DNA of 43,017 bases from a virus: IMG/VR virus record IMGVR_UViG_3300027396_000051, positions 1 to 43,017 of that record, one strand, 5' to 3'. The notes under the pieces were generated by a model, which did not search any database, was not told the origin of the DNA, and worked only from the letters and a program-made list of their open reading frames with translations. Position 1 is the stretch's first letter, and every line of letters begins with the position of its first letter. The position numbers and the translations under genes are program-made. Below, piece by piece: positions 1-10,072 of the stretch.

Positions 1-3000
1 CAACAGTATAGAATTTTAGATTCGGGTACTGATATTTCACCGTTACTTCCAATTTATAAGCACGAACTAGTTAACAAAGCCTATGCAGATACTAAAGTTT
101 CTAAAGCTGGTGTTGAAGCAATAAATCCAGAAACTGGAACCGTAGATCCTTCAATGGGTCGTATGACCGGTCCGTTAGTTTTGTCTAGAGATCCGGAACC
201 CGACGATGATGTTAATTACGATGGTTTAGTTGCTGCAACAAAACGTTATGTTGATAATTCAGCATTTGGCTCTTCAGTTAACCTATATGTTGCTCTCTCA
301 GGTCAAGATGATAGAGTAGGAGTGTCTAAAGATCTACAAGGTCGTGCTCTTGCTTATGCGTATCGCACCTTAGAAGCAGCATTAAAACGTGCTGAAGAAT
401 TAGTCTTAGAAGCACCAGTGGAATTAGGTCCTTATAAGAAAGTTTTAACCTACAACAATCACGCTTCTGAATGTACATTATCATCCATTGAAACATCACC
501 TGATTCTGGTACAGGATTTTCTGGTATTGTTAGAATGAGTGTTGATACAGTTACTCTAGTTTCTGTTGGTACTAATTATTATCCAGGAGATATTTTAGAA
601 ATTCAGGGCGGTACATTGCCAGAGGGCGGTGGTCGTTGTTACATTCAAGTTCTAACAACTTTAACAACTCCTGGTGCAATTTTAGGATATAAGATTATAT
701 CAACCGGGTCATATCTAACATTGCCTGGTTCTTCTAATATTTCAACTACTATTACTACATCAGCGGCACCTGCGGAAGTAGGTGCAATTGGTAGTGGGGC
801 TACATTTAACGTTACATATAAAGTAAACTCAGTACAGATTGTAAACGGTGGTTCAGATTATTCTCTAGTTTCTGTTAGAATTTCAGGCGGTGGCGGATCT
901 GGTGCGTTTGGTGAAGCTGTTGTAAATTCAGGTGCAGTTTCTTCAATTACAATTACAAACAAAGGTTCTGGATTTACTTCACTTCCGTCATTAAGTGTTG
1001 ACCTTCCAAGATTTTTAATCTATACTAATGGTTATAGAACAGACTATACTGGTGATTATTCAACTGATACACCACAAGCAATTAGAGGACGAGATATTCG
1101 TGCTGGACTATACCTAAGAGGAGAGACCTCAGGTGCTTTAGCTGAAATCCTTAGCCACCCTGGTGACCTAGATTCTGAAGGAAACGAAATATTTGACGTA
1201 GATATCAAATCAGGTTCTTTTATTCTTGGCGAAGTAATTTCCTATGGTGATATTGCTAAAAATATTCAAATTTCAGTTTTAGTAGAAAGCGGAGAATATT
1301 ACGAAAACTATCCGTTAAGAGTTCCTGCAAATACTTCTATTGTAGGTGACGAATTTAGACGTGTTATTTTCCATCCAAGACCGGGAACTTCTAGCTCTCC
1401 TTGGGCGTTTATAAAATTCCGTAGAGATCCAGTGATAGACGGGCTAACAGTAGCCACTCAAAATTACGGATACCATTATCTACAAGATTCAACTCAGCCA
1501 GTCTATCCTATGATAGATAACAAAGGAGGATTTGAATCAGCATCAATATTATTAGGACTTAATAGAAGATTCTTGCAAGAAGAAATTGTTGCTTGGATGA
1601 ATGATAACATTGCTAATAATACTGCACCATTTAATAGTTCATTTACATACGATGAAACACTATGTAATAGAGATGTTGGATTATTGGTTGATTCGTTTAT
1701 ATTCGACTTAAAGTACGGAAGTTACAATCGTACAGTATCTGCAGGTTTAAAATACTATCAAAGCGATAGTGCTAGCATAGCCATTACGACTCAACTTTCA
1801 CAGTATCTGGTTGTATTAGATAAACTTGAAAGTCTAATGTTGGATTGTATTTCAAATACTCAAATTACAAACATTTATCAAAATACATTCCCTCAGGTTA
1901 TTGATGCTGCATATCAAGCAGAAAGCGGATCTGCTACTGTTATTCCGTTATTAATATTAGTGTTGAAGGATGTTATTGACGGATCTGGTTCGGTTAACTA
2001 TCCTAAAGAAAATAACCAAATGGACGTTTTCCTTGCTAACGACTCTGTTCGCTGGCAGGCTATCAGCGCCATTGGTCACGGTGGATTTATGGGTGTACTA
2101 GATCCAGAAGGACAGATTCTTTCTAGATCACCTTACTTCCAAGAATGTGCTTCTTTTTCAAAGAGCGAAAACAGACAAGTATTTGCTGGAGGTATATTTG
2201 CCGACGGTTTTGCTGGTAACTTAGAATTTGTTATTAATAATATTCAAACACCGACTCGATTAGAAGTTTCTGGGTTAGATCGATTCCCTCAAGTTCCAGC
2301 ATCATTTATTGTTGGCGATTCAACTTATCGAGTAAACTATATTAGAGACTTTGTCTACGGCGTAGGTAATTTTACCTACGATTCTAACAAGTGTGCTAGA
2401 GATATTGGCATTATCACTAATGCTATTTTAGATGATTATATTTTAGGAACAAACTATAAACACGTTCTATCTGGATTGTCATATCTTAGAAGTTACACCT
2501 CTGTTGTTACAACTTTACAAAAATCGCAGACAATATCAGGTTTAAACTATGCACGTGATCGTATACTAACATTTACTACTGGTGACACCGCATTTAGCAA
2601 TTTTATTACCAATGCATTTGCAAATGTTACTAATTTAATTAATTCTGTTAGCCCAGACGGCGCACCTGATTATTACTATACACTTTTAACTGCGCCTGGC
2701 GCAGGAGTTGAAAATTCTGTAAATGAGTTAATACTTAACAAAGACTTTTTAGTAGACGAAGGTATAGCATTTATTAATTCAACATTAAGTCCAGAAAGTA
2801 TCGAAAACTACAATGAAACAGCCTGTCGAAGAGACCTAGGATATTTTATTGATGCATTTACATATGATTTACAGTATGGCGGAAATACTGCTACTAATCT
2901 AACTATACAAGGTTACTACGATGGTACTGGAGTTACCATTTTAGGACCTGGTGAAATAGCTCCGACAGTAGCGGTGTTTTCTAGAATACAAGATATTATT

Positions 3001-6000
3001 GGCTATGTTATTTTAGCAAATACTAGTTGGATTAAATCTCTAGGCAATACTTCCATTCAGTCGACTGCTGGCGGATTAGGAAATTCAGGTACTGTTACAA
3101 TAGTTGAGAATTTAATTCAAAGTGTAATTGATGTCTTAACTAACGGTCTAAGTTCATTACCTGCAGACGTTGATCCGTCATTTAGTTTAGGTATCAACTA
3201 TGCTTCAAATGCAACTAAAACAACAGTTGTTAATAACTTAACTAACATTGAAAATGATAGTGTCTTGTTTATTAATGCTGCATATCAAAACGGATCGTCA
3301 GCTGTACTTGTTTTAGATCAAACAACTCCTTGGCCATATAATGTATTCACATACGATTCAAGTGCTTGTAACAGAGACGTTGGATTAATTTTAGATGGCC
3401 TAGGTTATGATATTGTATTTGGTACTAACTATTGGACAAGAGTTAGTGGCACCGCCTATAGAATGAGCCAAAGCGCAGTTGTTATCCAAGACCAACGAAG
3501 CATAACAATAAGAGCTATTGACGAAACTTATCGACTAGTTAATATCGAACTAACAGGTTACGGTGATATTCAAGATACAGTATCCCTAAACAATGCTACC
3601 ATTGATGATATTATTGATAGAGGCGTTTCAGCTACTCCATCTCTGTCATTTACTTTGCCTCCTGGGTTATCAACAAATAAAACAAATGCCTTTAATTTAT
3701 TAATGGCAAATAGAAATTATATTGTTGCTGAAGTAGATGGTTGGATTAATGCACAAATTTCTGGAAACATTAGTCCTTGGGCCACCGGAGACACATACAA
3801 TGCTGCAAAATCTCAAAGAGATACAAAGTTAATTGTTGAAGCCGTTATCCACGATCTTATCTACGGAGGCAATGCTGCAACAAGACAGGCTGCATTAAAA
3901 TATTACAATAATTTAACTGGTGCTTCTATGTTGGCATCAGGACAACCAGCTCGATGTTCAGCAGCCCTACAGTGGGCTAATACTGTAGCAAAGGCTGTTA
4001 TTATTAACACAGCCCCAGGAACTACATATTCAACTTTATCAAGAACAACAGGTTCAGCAGCTTCAGCATCTGAGCAGATAATTATTGATAATTTGTTTAC
4101 TGCAATAACTGGTGCTATATCTGCAAACGATATAGATTCAATGTTTGCTCTAGTTGAACCAAACTTAGGTTCTTACGCTTATAGTACAGACGCTGTTACA
4201 GCAAGATCATTAATTCAATCTGCCAAATTAAACATTCAACAGTCAGTTATAGAATTTGTAAACTATTACGGTAACAGATATGAATTAATTATGCCTGGTA
4301 ACCGATCAATGCTTGCTAATGACTATACGCAGGTCAATGATATGGGCTATGGGGCAATTGCTGCCAACGGTGGTTTATTGGAACTTGTTTCAGTATTTAC
4401 ATACTATAACTATACTTCTTATTATTCAATTACTGGCGGACAGATTCGATCTGTAGGTGGTTCATCAGCTCACGGTGTATATGCGCTAGTTGCAGAAGGT
4501 GCTGATCCGTTAGAAGTTCCAACACCAACATCAACATACGAAGATTTGGCTCAAAGGGTTGATTGTTATTATCCAAGTCCATCGTTCGCCAACGTAACAA
4601 ATGGTCTATTAATATTTGTTACTAATTATAAGTACCCACCGCTAGGAGGGGGAGAACTTGAAGTTGACCATGATGGGGTCATGTATAGATATGCAATTAC
4701 ATCGGTAGCAACTAATGATTTGCCTCCAGGTGTGGCTCGATTAAACTTAAGCAGTGGAACAGGTGGCAATGACAACGGTCTTCACGCTGTAATCCCAGAC
4801 GGTACAAAGATGACTGTTCGTTGTAACAGTCAAATTTTACTCACAGGTGCATTAGGTGAAGTTGCTGTTAGACCATCTACTGGTTTAAAATTAAGAGAAA
4901 CTCCAGATTTTGTTAATCGTGTTTTACAATTTACAGAAGTACAAGATGATAATGCACCTTATGAAATATTATTCACCGCAGGAAGTTCTTCTATTAGTGT
5001 TCTTGCAACAATTACAACAATCGCTACAAATGTATGTACAACCAGCCAAAATCATAAATTAGAAGTTGGTGATAAATTTATTCCTAGAACTACATCTAAT
5101 GGATTGGTAGCCGGTACGACTTATTACGTGTTAACTGTTCCAAAATATAATCAGTTTACACTTTCAACTGCACCTGGCGGAAGTACTTCAACATTAACTA
5201 ATGGTACAGGGTTAACAATTAAAGGTATTAAGACTCACAAACTAATTGAAAATTATCTAGTTAGTTTTGATTCGAGTGGCACATTACCAAGCGAAGTTAT
5301 TCCTACAGTAAGATACTGGGTACTATCTACTGATTTAACTGATACCGAATTTAGTGTTTCTTCAGATAAAAATGGACTTGCCATTGACTTTGCCAGTGTA
5401 GGTTCTGGTACAACAGTATACTATCCAGAGGGAGTTACACTAACTCAGTTAAGAGAAAATTACAATTATATCGAATTAACGGTCTTTGAACCTGGAGAAT
5501 TTACCAGTGATTATCCAACTGGTAGAGCTTGTACTATTGCAGTTGGCGTGGCAGCAACCATTACACTTAATAGTCACGGATTTAACGATGATGACGTTAT
5601 ACGATTTACTACTGACGGAGTGATTGGAAATAATCTTCCAACAGGATTAACTGAACAGACTAGATATTTTGTAGTTAATAAGACAACTAATAATTTCCAA
5701 GTATCAACTGAAAAAGGAGGTACTCCTGTTGACACAACAGCCGCAGGTTCTGGTACATTCTATGTTGGTAAAGTTACTGGTCGAGTAGGGGATGATAACT
5801 TTGCTGTAGTTGGTATAGCATCACAAGAAATTAGCAGAGTGTCTGGATCTAAATTTGTATTCAAGGGAGAAGAATATACAGTTTCTTCTTATCAACCAGA
5901 ATCAGTTACAAACAAACCATATGCTAGAGTAGTATTAGATAGAGCACTAGTTGATGCTATCAACAATTTCCCATCTAGTTACACAATCTTTAGTTCGGTA

Positions 6001-7950
6001 CCAATCCGTTCAAGCGGATCGTTGGGTACACTAACTATCCGTATTGCGTTGACTCGAGTTACATCACACGACCTATTAGAGATTGGTACTGGTTCTTATG
6101 CAGATACTAACTATCCAAAAGAAATTTACGGTTCGTCAGTTAATCCATTAGATCCTTCAAAGGAGACTGTAGAACGAGATGTTGGTCGATGCTTCTATGT
6201 AACCACAGACCAATACGGTAACTTTAAAGTTGGTCCATACTTTGCTGTTGACCAAGGTACTGGTCAAGTTACATTCTCAAGCTCAATTGCGCTAAGTAAC
6301 CTAGACGGTCTAGGATTTAAGCGTGGTGTGCCTATTGCTGAATTTTCAACAGATTCATCATTTACAGATAATGCTACAGATACAGTACCAACAGAAAATG
6401 CTGCACGTATCTATATTGAACGTAGATTAGGTGTAACACACAATGGAACCAACGTTGACGATTCCTTGTTAATACCACAAAATTTAACAGCAGGATTTAT
6501 GGCACTATCTGGTCAGTTGCCAATGAAAGGAGATATGAACCTTGCAGGTTACAATATCTTTAATTTAGGTGATCCGATAGATCCTACAGATGCTGTTAAT
6601 TTACAAAGTTTAACATTTGATAACTTCCAAGATGTAACATTAACAACTCCATCAAACGGTCAATTATTAGGATTTACTGGTACTGATAATGCTGCGGTTA
6701 ATGTAACTATAACGGGTGATGTCAGTGCTACAAGAACAGGAAATAATTTAGATATTCAATATAATGCTGGCTCAATTGTTAATGCAGATGTAAATGCTTC
6801 TGCTGCCATTGACCAAAGCAAATTGAATATGACCGCTGCGTCAACTCGTGCTAATGCTACAGGCATTACACAAGCTGATCGTGGATTGTCAAGTTTTGAT
6901 TCTGCACAATTTACTGCAACAAATGGTTGGTTAACCGTTAAAGATAACGGTTTAACATTATCTAAACTTGCTCAATTAAGTTCTAAAACTGTAGCAGGTA
7001 ATTCATCAATTTCTACTGCTAATGCATCAGAAGTTGCATTTACTACTGTTGTCGACGGCGGCTTAGGCATTAAGAAAGCACAGTACACAAGTACTGGTTT
7101 CCTAAGAAGAAATTCTGGTATTAGTAATACTTCTGACGCAGACTATTCAGTTATTGGCTCATCAGCTGGTAGTAGTTCAGCTGTGGGCGCAGGTGAAATT
7201 ATTGTAAGAGACAGCAACGGTGACTTTGGTGGTAGAACCATTGATATTTCATCAATTAAAGTTGACACACAAGTTGCTGTTGATACAGCCACTGCAGGCA
7301 GTGGTGGTTATCTAAGATACTATGGATACAATTCTGCAGGTGGTGTTTTAATTCAAGATGGTACTGTTGCTTCTGATAAGGTAACAAAATATTGGAACGA
7401 CTTACATCAATTTAAAACACAGAACGGATTATCAGACGCACCAATAACTTGTTCTAGTATTCAAACATTAGCACTAACCACTGGTGCTTATAATACCAAT
7501 GGAACTATTACAGGTCGATGGACATTGACTGGTACTTCACCAAATGAATCAAGATTACAAGCAACTTACTCAGCTGACTTAGCAGAAAACTACGAAGGCG
7601 ATAAAGAGTATGAAGTGGGTACAGTTCTTGTATTCGGTGGTGAAAAAGAAGTTACTACAACAGGAATTAAAGGCGATACCAGAGTTGCAGGTGTTGTTTC
7701 TAATACTGCTGCCTATACCATGTATGAAGCTTGTCCAGGATTTAAAAATCTAGTTGCACTACAAGGGCGAGTACCTTGTAAGGTAGTTGGTAAAATTAAG
7801 AAAGGAGATATCTTGGTAACATCAGGAATTCCAGGGGTTGCTACTGCCGCAGTTGGCGATGTAAAAGTTGGTACTGTGGTCGGTAAAGCACTTTACGATT
7901 ATGACAGCGATCATATTGGTACACTTGAAATTGCGGTAGGGAGAACATAA
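1..7950 (+). CDS. Giant modular tail-fibre/virion structural protein, 5' end outside window
   Basis: The frame is open from base 1, so the first in-window Met (154) is internal and the gene begins upstream; at least 2,649 residues are present. Known phage-fibre elements are visible. Two 'M-x-G-x-L-x-L ... DP ... DAVN' attachment-type motifs occur, one near the start (GRMTGPLVLSRDPEPDDDVN) and one near base 6520 (MKGDMNLAGYNIFNLGDP). Gly-rich beta repeats lie around 790-1000. Five degenerate YDxxxCxRDxGxxxD modules lie between 1640 and 3920, and two related beta modules around 5000-5230 and 5530-5770. The last ~130 residues (from ATYSADLAENYEGD) resemble a C-terminal domain that I recall from T4-like marine phage fibres. 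It probably forms a host-contacting fibre or baseplate appendage. The stop overlaps the next start (TAATG). Exact T4 equivalent unknown. Confidence 0.85.
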   Translation, partial: QQYRILDSGTDISPLLPIYKHELVNKAYADTKVSKAGVEAINPETGTVDPSMGRMTGPLVLSRDPEPDDDVNYDGLVAATKRYVDNSAFGSSVNLYVALSGQDDRVGVSKDLQGRALAYAYRTLEAALKRAEELVLEAPVELGPYKKVLTYNNHASECTLSSIETSPDSGTGFSGIVRMSVDTVTLVSVGTNYYPGDILEIQGGTLPEGGGRCYIQVLTTLTTPGAILGYKIISTGSYLTLPGSSNISTTITTSAAPAEVGAIGSGATFNVTYKVNSVQIVNGGSDYSLVSVRISGGGGSGAFGEAVVNSGAVSSITITNKGSGFTSLPSLSVDLPRFLIYTNGYRTDYTGDYSTDTPQAIRGRDIRAGLYLRGETSGALAEILSHPGDLDSEGNEIFDVDIKSGSFILGEVISYGDIAKNIQISVLVESGEYYENYPLRVPANTSIVGDEFRRVIFHPRPGTSSSPWAFIKFRRDPVIDGLTVATQNYGYHYLQDSTQPVYPMIDNKGGFESASILLGLNRRFLQEEIVAWMNDNIANNTAPFNSSFTYDETLCNRDVGLLVDSFIFDLKYGSYNRTVSAGLKYYQSDSASIAITTQLSQYLVVLDKLESLMLDCISNTQITNIYQNTFPQVIDAAYQAESGSATVIPLLILVLKDVIDGSGSVNYPKENNQMDVFLANDSVRWQAISAIGHGGFMGVLDPEGQILSRSPYFQECASFSKSENRQVFAGGIFADGFAGNLEFVINNIQTPTRLEVSGLDRFPQVPASFIVGDSTYRVNYIRDFVYGVGNFTYDSNKCARDIGIITNAILDDYILGTNYKHVLSGLSYLRSYTSVVTTLQKSQTISGLNYARDRILTFTTGDTAFSNFITNAFANVTNLINSVSPDGAPDYYYTLLTAPGAGVENSVNELILNKDFLVDEGIAFINSTLSPESIENYNETACRRDLGYFIDAFTYDLQYGGNTATNLTIQGYYDGTGVTILGPGEIAPTVAVFSRIQDIIGYVILANTSWIKSLGNTSIQSTAGGLGNSGTVTIVENLIQSVIDVLTNGLSSLPADVDPSFSLGINYASNATKTTVVNNLTNIENDSVLFINAAYQNGSSAVLVLDQTTPWPYNVFTYDSSACNRDVGLILDGLGYDIVFGTNYWTRVSGTAYRMSQSAVVIQDQRSITIRAIDETYRLVNIELTGYGDIQDTVSLNNATIDDIIDRGVSATPSLSFTLPPGLSTNKTNAFNLLMANRNYIVAEVDGWINAQISGNISPWATGDTYNAAKSQRDTKLIVEAVIHDLIYGGNAATRQAALKYYNNLTGASMLASGQPARCSAALQWANTVAKAVIINTAPGTTYSTLSRTTGSAASASEQIIIDNLFTAITGAISANDIDSMFALVEPNLGSYAYSTDAVTARSLIQSAKLNIQQSVIEFVNYYGNRYELIMPGNRSMLANDYTQVNDMGYGAIAANGGLLELVSVFTYYNYTSYYSITGGQIRSVGGSSAHGVYALVAEGADPLEVPTPTSTYEDLAQRVDCYYPSPSFANVTNGLLIFVTNYKYPPLGGGELEVDHDGVMYRYAITSVATNDLPPGVARLNLSSGTGGNDNGLHAVIPDGTKMTVRCNSQILLTGALGEVAVRPSTGLKLRETPDFVNRVLQFTEVQDDNAPYEILFTAGSSSISVLATITTIATNVCTTSQNHKLEVGDKFIPRTTSNGLVAGTTYYVLTVPKYNQFTLSTAPGGSTSTLTNGTGLTIKGIKTHKLIENYLVSFDSSGTLPSEVIPTVRYWVLSTDLTDTEFSVSSDKNGLAIDFASVGSGTTVYYPEGVTLTQLRENYNYIELTVFEPGEFTSDYPTGRACTIAVGVAATITLNSHGFNDDDVIRFTTDGVIGNNLPTGLTEQTRYFVVNKTTNNFQVSTEKGGTPVDTTAAGSGTFYVGKVTGRVGDDNFAVVGIASQEISRVSGSKFVFKGEEYTVSSYQPESVTNKPYARVVLDRALVDAINNFPSSYTIFSSVPIRSSGSLGTLTIRIALTRVTSHDLLEIGTGSYADTNYPKEIYGSSVNPLDPSKETVERDVGRCFYVTTDQYGNFKVGPYFAVDQGTGQVTFSSSIALSNLDGLGFKRGVPIAEFSTDSSFTDNATDTVPTENAARIYIERRLGVTHNGTNVDDSLLIPQNLTAGFMALSGQLPMKGDMNLAGYNIFNLGDPIDPTDAVNLQSLTFDNFQDVTLTTPSNGQLLGFTGTDNAAVNVTITGDVSATRTGNNLDIQYNAGSIVNADVNASAAIDQSKLNMTAASTRANATGITQADRGLSSFDSAQFTATNGWLTVKDNGLTLSKLAQLSSKTVAGNSSISTANASEVAFTTVVDGGLGIKKAQYTSTGFLRRNSGISNTSDADYSVIGSSAGSSSAVGAGEIIVRDSNGDFGGRTIDISSIKVDTQVAVDTATAGSGGYLRYYGYNSAGGVLIQDGTVASDKVTKYWNDLHQFKTQNGLSDAPITCSSIQTLALTTGAYNTNGTITGRWTLTGTSPNESRLQATYSADLAENYEGDKEYEVGTVLVFGGEKEVTTTGIKGDTRVAGVVSNTAAYTMYEACPGFKNLVALQGRVPCKVVGKIKKGDILVTSGIPGVATAAVGDVKVGTVVGKALYDYDSDHIGTLEIAVGRT
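1639..3920 (+). repeat. Five degenerate protein modules in the giant fibre
   Basis: The signature YD-x3-C-x-RD-x-G-x3-D-x(3-5)-D-x2-YG recurs at about 1642, 2371, 2809, 3346 and 3799. In the last copy the Cys is replaced by Gln and the Gly by Lys. Spacing is 440-730 bases. The copies are diverged at DNA level, so this is an old protein-level duplication rather than a recent tandem array. Each unit is followed by a helical stretch and a Gly/Asn-rich stretch. Likely a repeated structural domain along the fibre shaft (inference). Confidence 0.7.
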
Positions 7951-10061
7951 TGGCATACAATAACAATATTACGGTTGGATCTCCTCCGTTATTATGGAGT
8001 GAATTGAACGATGCGTTTACCAAGGTAAACGAAAATTTTGACATACTTTCAGCAACTATGGGAGGAGCAGGTTTAGTTCCTGTAGACTTCGGTGCTCTTG
8101 ATTCGGACGTTACACCTGCTTCAGATAACTTATACAAATTAGGAGATGCTTCACATAGATGGAAATCTATAAGAACAGCTAGTTTTTTAAACACTGATCC
8201 CGATCTAGAAAATGGAGTATGGATTGGTCCGGCACATATAACAAACCAAGGATCGACAATAACACTTCCAAACGAATCTACAGTAAACGGTTCTTTGATT
8301 ATTGATCCCGATAAAACATTTTTCAAAATTATTGATGTTGACAATGGAAACAGCATTGTTGCTCAAAGTTTTGGTGACACGGTTAAATTTTTATCAGGAA
8401 CTGGTACTTCAATGATTGTTGATTCAGCAGCAGAATCAATAACATTTAACAATGATGGCATTTTATCAGTATCAAGCGGTAGTGGAATTTCTGTTTCTAC
8501 GGTCAATGGTGCTGCAACTATTACAAACACCGGTGTAAGAAGTTTGACTAGTACTACAAGTTTGCCAAGTGGTAGAACTGCTGGTGCTGGTATTAATATT
8601 GATAATCCAACCGGAGAAGGAATTAAAATTACCAACACTGGTGTTATATCAATCATCAGTGGTGTTGGTATTACAGTTTCTTCTGATCCTGCAACTGGAC
8701 AAGTACAGATTATCAACTCTGCTCCTGGCGGTAATGTGTATTCTGGATTTTTAATTGACAGTGATTACGCAAATATTATTCAGGCAGATAATACTTCAGA
8801 TACCGTATCATTTAACAGCGGCACTGGAATTACGTTAGATAAAAATCCTACTACAGATACAATTACATTTTCAGTAAATCCTTATTTTGATTTAACAGGA
8901 AATGTCACAGGTGATTTAACTGGAGATGTTACGGGCAATGTTACTGGTGATTTAACAGGAAATGTCACAGGTGATTTAACTGGAAATGTTACTGGTAATT
9001 TAACTGGAAATGTTACTGGTAATGTCACTGGTGATATTAAAGGATCAGTATTTGGTGATGACAGTTCAATCTTAGTAGATGCTGTAAGTAACTATATATT
9101 CGGTAATGTTTCGGCAACTACATTAAGAACAGCAGAATCAAAAATTGCATTAGGTAGCGATGCTGGCAAGACTGCACAAAGCACCTATGCTGTGGCTATT
9201 GGTCAAGAAGCTGGTAAGACTTCTCAAGGATCGTCGGCAGTATCTGTTGGTTACTTGTCTGGAAATGTTTCACAAGGTGATCAGGCAGTGGCTATTGGCT
9301 ATCAGGCTGGAACTAACACACAAGGAACATCAGGAATAGCTATTGGCTTCGAGGCTGGCAAAACTTCACAGAGCACATATGGAATATCAATTGGTCATAT
9401 TGCTGGAGAAATCTCTCAAGGTATTCAGGCAGTAGCTATTGGTACCAACGCTGGTCAGAATACTCAAGGAGGAATAGCTGTAGCTATTGGTACCAATGCT
9501 GGAGAATCTAACCAAGGTTCGGCAGGTGTTGCAATTGGATATTATGCCGGCAAAACTACACAGGAAACTGGGGCTGTAGCAATTGGCTATACTACCGGGC
9601 AGATCACGCAAAGACAAGGAGCAGTAGCTATTGGTTGGAGTGCAGGTCAAACTAACCAAGGAGCTAATGCAATCGCTATTGGATATCGAGCAGGCTTCAC
9701 AAATCAAAATGCAAGTTCGATTGTACTGAATGCCAGTGGGGTTGCATTAGAAGCTGCGGCCGCTGGATTCTTTGTTAATCCTATTAGATCAACTGCTAAC
9801 GGTACTCCGTTGATGTATAACACATCAACCAGCGAATTATTTTACAGCAGCGTATTAGAATTTATTGGTAGTAAAATTTCAACTAGTGATTCTAGTGGAA
9901 TTACTGTCGATGTGGTAACAACATTTAACACTGACGTTGTTGCAGAAAATGATGTAATAATTCGAGGAAGTCGTGTTATTAACCTGGCAGAATTAAAATC
10001 AGTAGTTGCTGCAAGTTCAAGTTTTGCTGATTTCCAAACTAAAATAGCAGCACTGGTATAA
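7950..10061 (+). CDS. Tail-fibre protein with tetrapeptide and 16-residue AIG repeats
   Basis: 703 residues. The N-terminus (ITVGS...LNDAFTKVNENFDIL) is a variant of the 'VNxNFxEL' anchor shared with the proteins at 10073, 18317 and 21367, suggesting docking to the same baseplate part. The middle has beta-rich fibre sequence. It is followed by 12 [DN][LV]TG tetrapeptides (8889-9032) and 12 units of a 16-residue repeat of type A-V-A-I-G-x-x-A-G-x3-Q (9141-9716). The second repeat resembles the left-handed beta-roll heads of trimeric YadA-type adhesins, so a trimeric fibre is likely. A C-terminal ~110-residue segment without repeats may be the tip or trimerisation domain. The start overlaps the preceding stop by one base (TAATG). 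Confidence 0.85.
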   Translation: MAYNNNITVGSPPLLWSELNDAFTKVNENFDILSATMGGAGLVPVDFGALDSDVTPASDNLYKLGDASHRWKSIRTASFLNTDPDLENGVWIGPAHITNQGSTITLPNESTVNGSLIIDPDKTFFKIIDVDNGNSIVAQSFGDTVKFLSGTGTSMIVDSAAESITFNNDGILSVSSGSGISVSTVNGAATITNTGVRSLTSTTSLPSGRTAGAGINIDNPTGEGIKITNTGVISIISGVGITVSSDPATGQVQIINSAPGGNVYSGFLIDSDYANIIQADNTSDTVSFNSGTGITLDKNPTTDTITFSVNPYFDLTGNVTGDLTGDVTGNVTGDLTGNVTGDLTGNVTGNLTGNVTGNVTGDIKGSVFGDDSSILVDAVSNYIFGNVSATTLRTAESKIALGSDAGKTAQSTYAVAIGQEAGKTSQGSSAVSVGYLSGNVSQGDQAVAIGYQAGTNTQGTSGIAIGFEAGKTSQSTYGISIGHIAGEISQGIQAVAIGTNAGQNTQGGIAVAIGTNAGESNQGSAGVAIGYYAGKTTQETGAVAIGYTTGQITQRQGAVAIGWSAGQTNQGANAIAIGYRAGFTNQNASSIVLNASGVALEAAAAGFFVNPIRSTANGTPLMYNTSTSELFYSSVLEFIGSKISTSDSSGITVDVVTTFNTDVVAENDVIIRGSRVINLAELKSVVAASSSFADFQTKIAALV
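8889..9032 (+). repeat. 12 x 12-nt tandem repeat ([DN][LV]TG)
   Basis: Twelve consecutive codon quartets encode DLTG, NVTG, DVTG or NLTG with no length variation. Two blocks (starting near 8889 and 8949) are almost identical at DNA level, pointing to recent slippage or recombination. The next quartet (DIKG) is a decayed copy. Probably a thin beta-helical or triple-stranded shaft whose length can vary between strains. Confidence 0.9.
9141..9716 (+). repeat. 12 x 48-nt tandem repeat (16-residue AVAIG unit)
   Basis: Twelve in-register 16-residue units, the first starting KIALGSDAGKTAQSTY and the last AIAIGYRAGFTNQNAS. The core A-[VI]-[AS]-[IV]-G-x2-[AST]-G-x3-Q is kept in nearly every unit, while the variable positions cluster after the conserved Gln. 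YadA-type heads usually repeat at about 14 residues; here the period is exactly 16 throughout. Variation confined to fixed positions fits a surface that evolves for receptor contact (inference). Confidence 0.9.
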
Positions 10062-10072
10062 GGGGCAGGTAA

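Noticed and set aside
154-159. ATG at 154 as the start of the first gene
   Set aside because: The frame is open back to base 1 with fibre-like sequence, so the gene begins outside the window.
9387-9707. Antisense open frame over the 48-nt repeats
   Set aside because: Shadow of the in-frame repeat; its peptide simply mirrors the repeat period.
8889-9716. CRISPR-like array
   Set aside because: Repeats are contiguous, in frame and protein-coding, without spacers.
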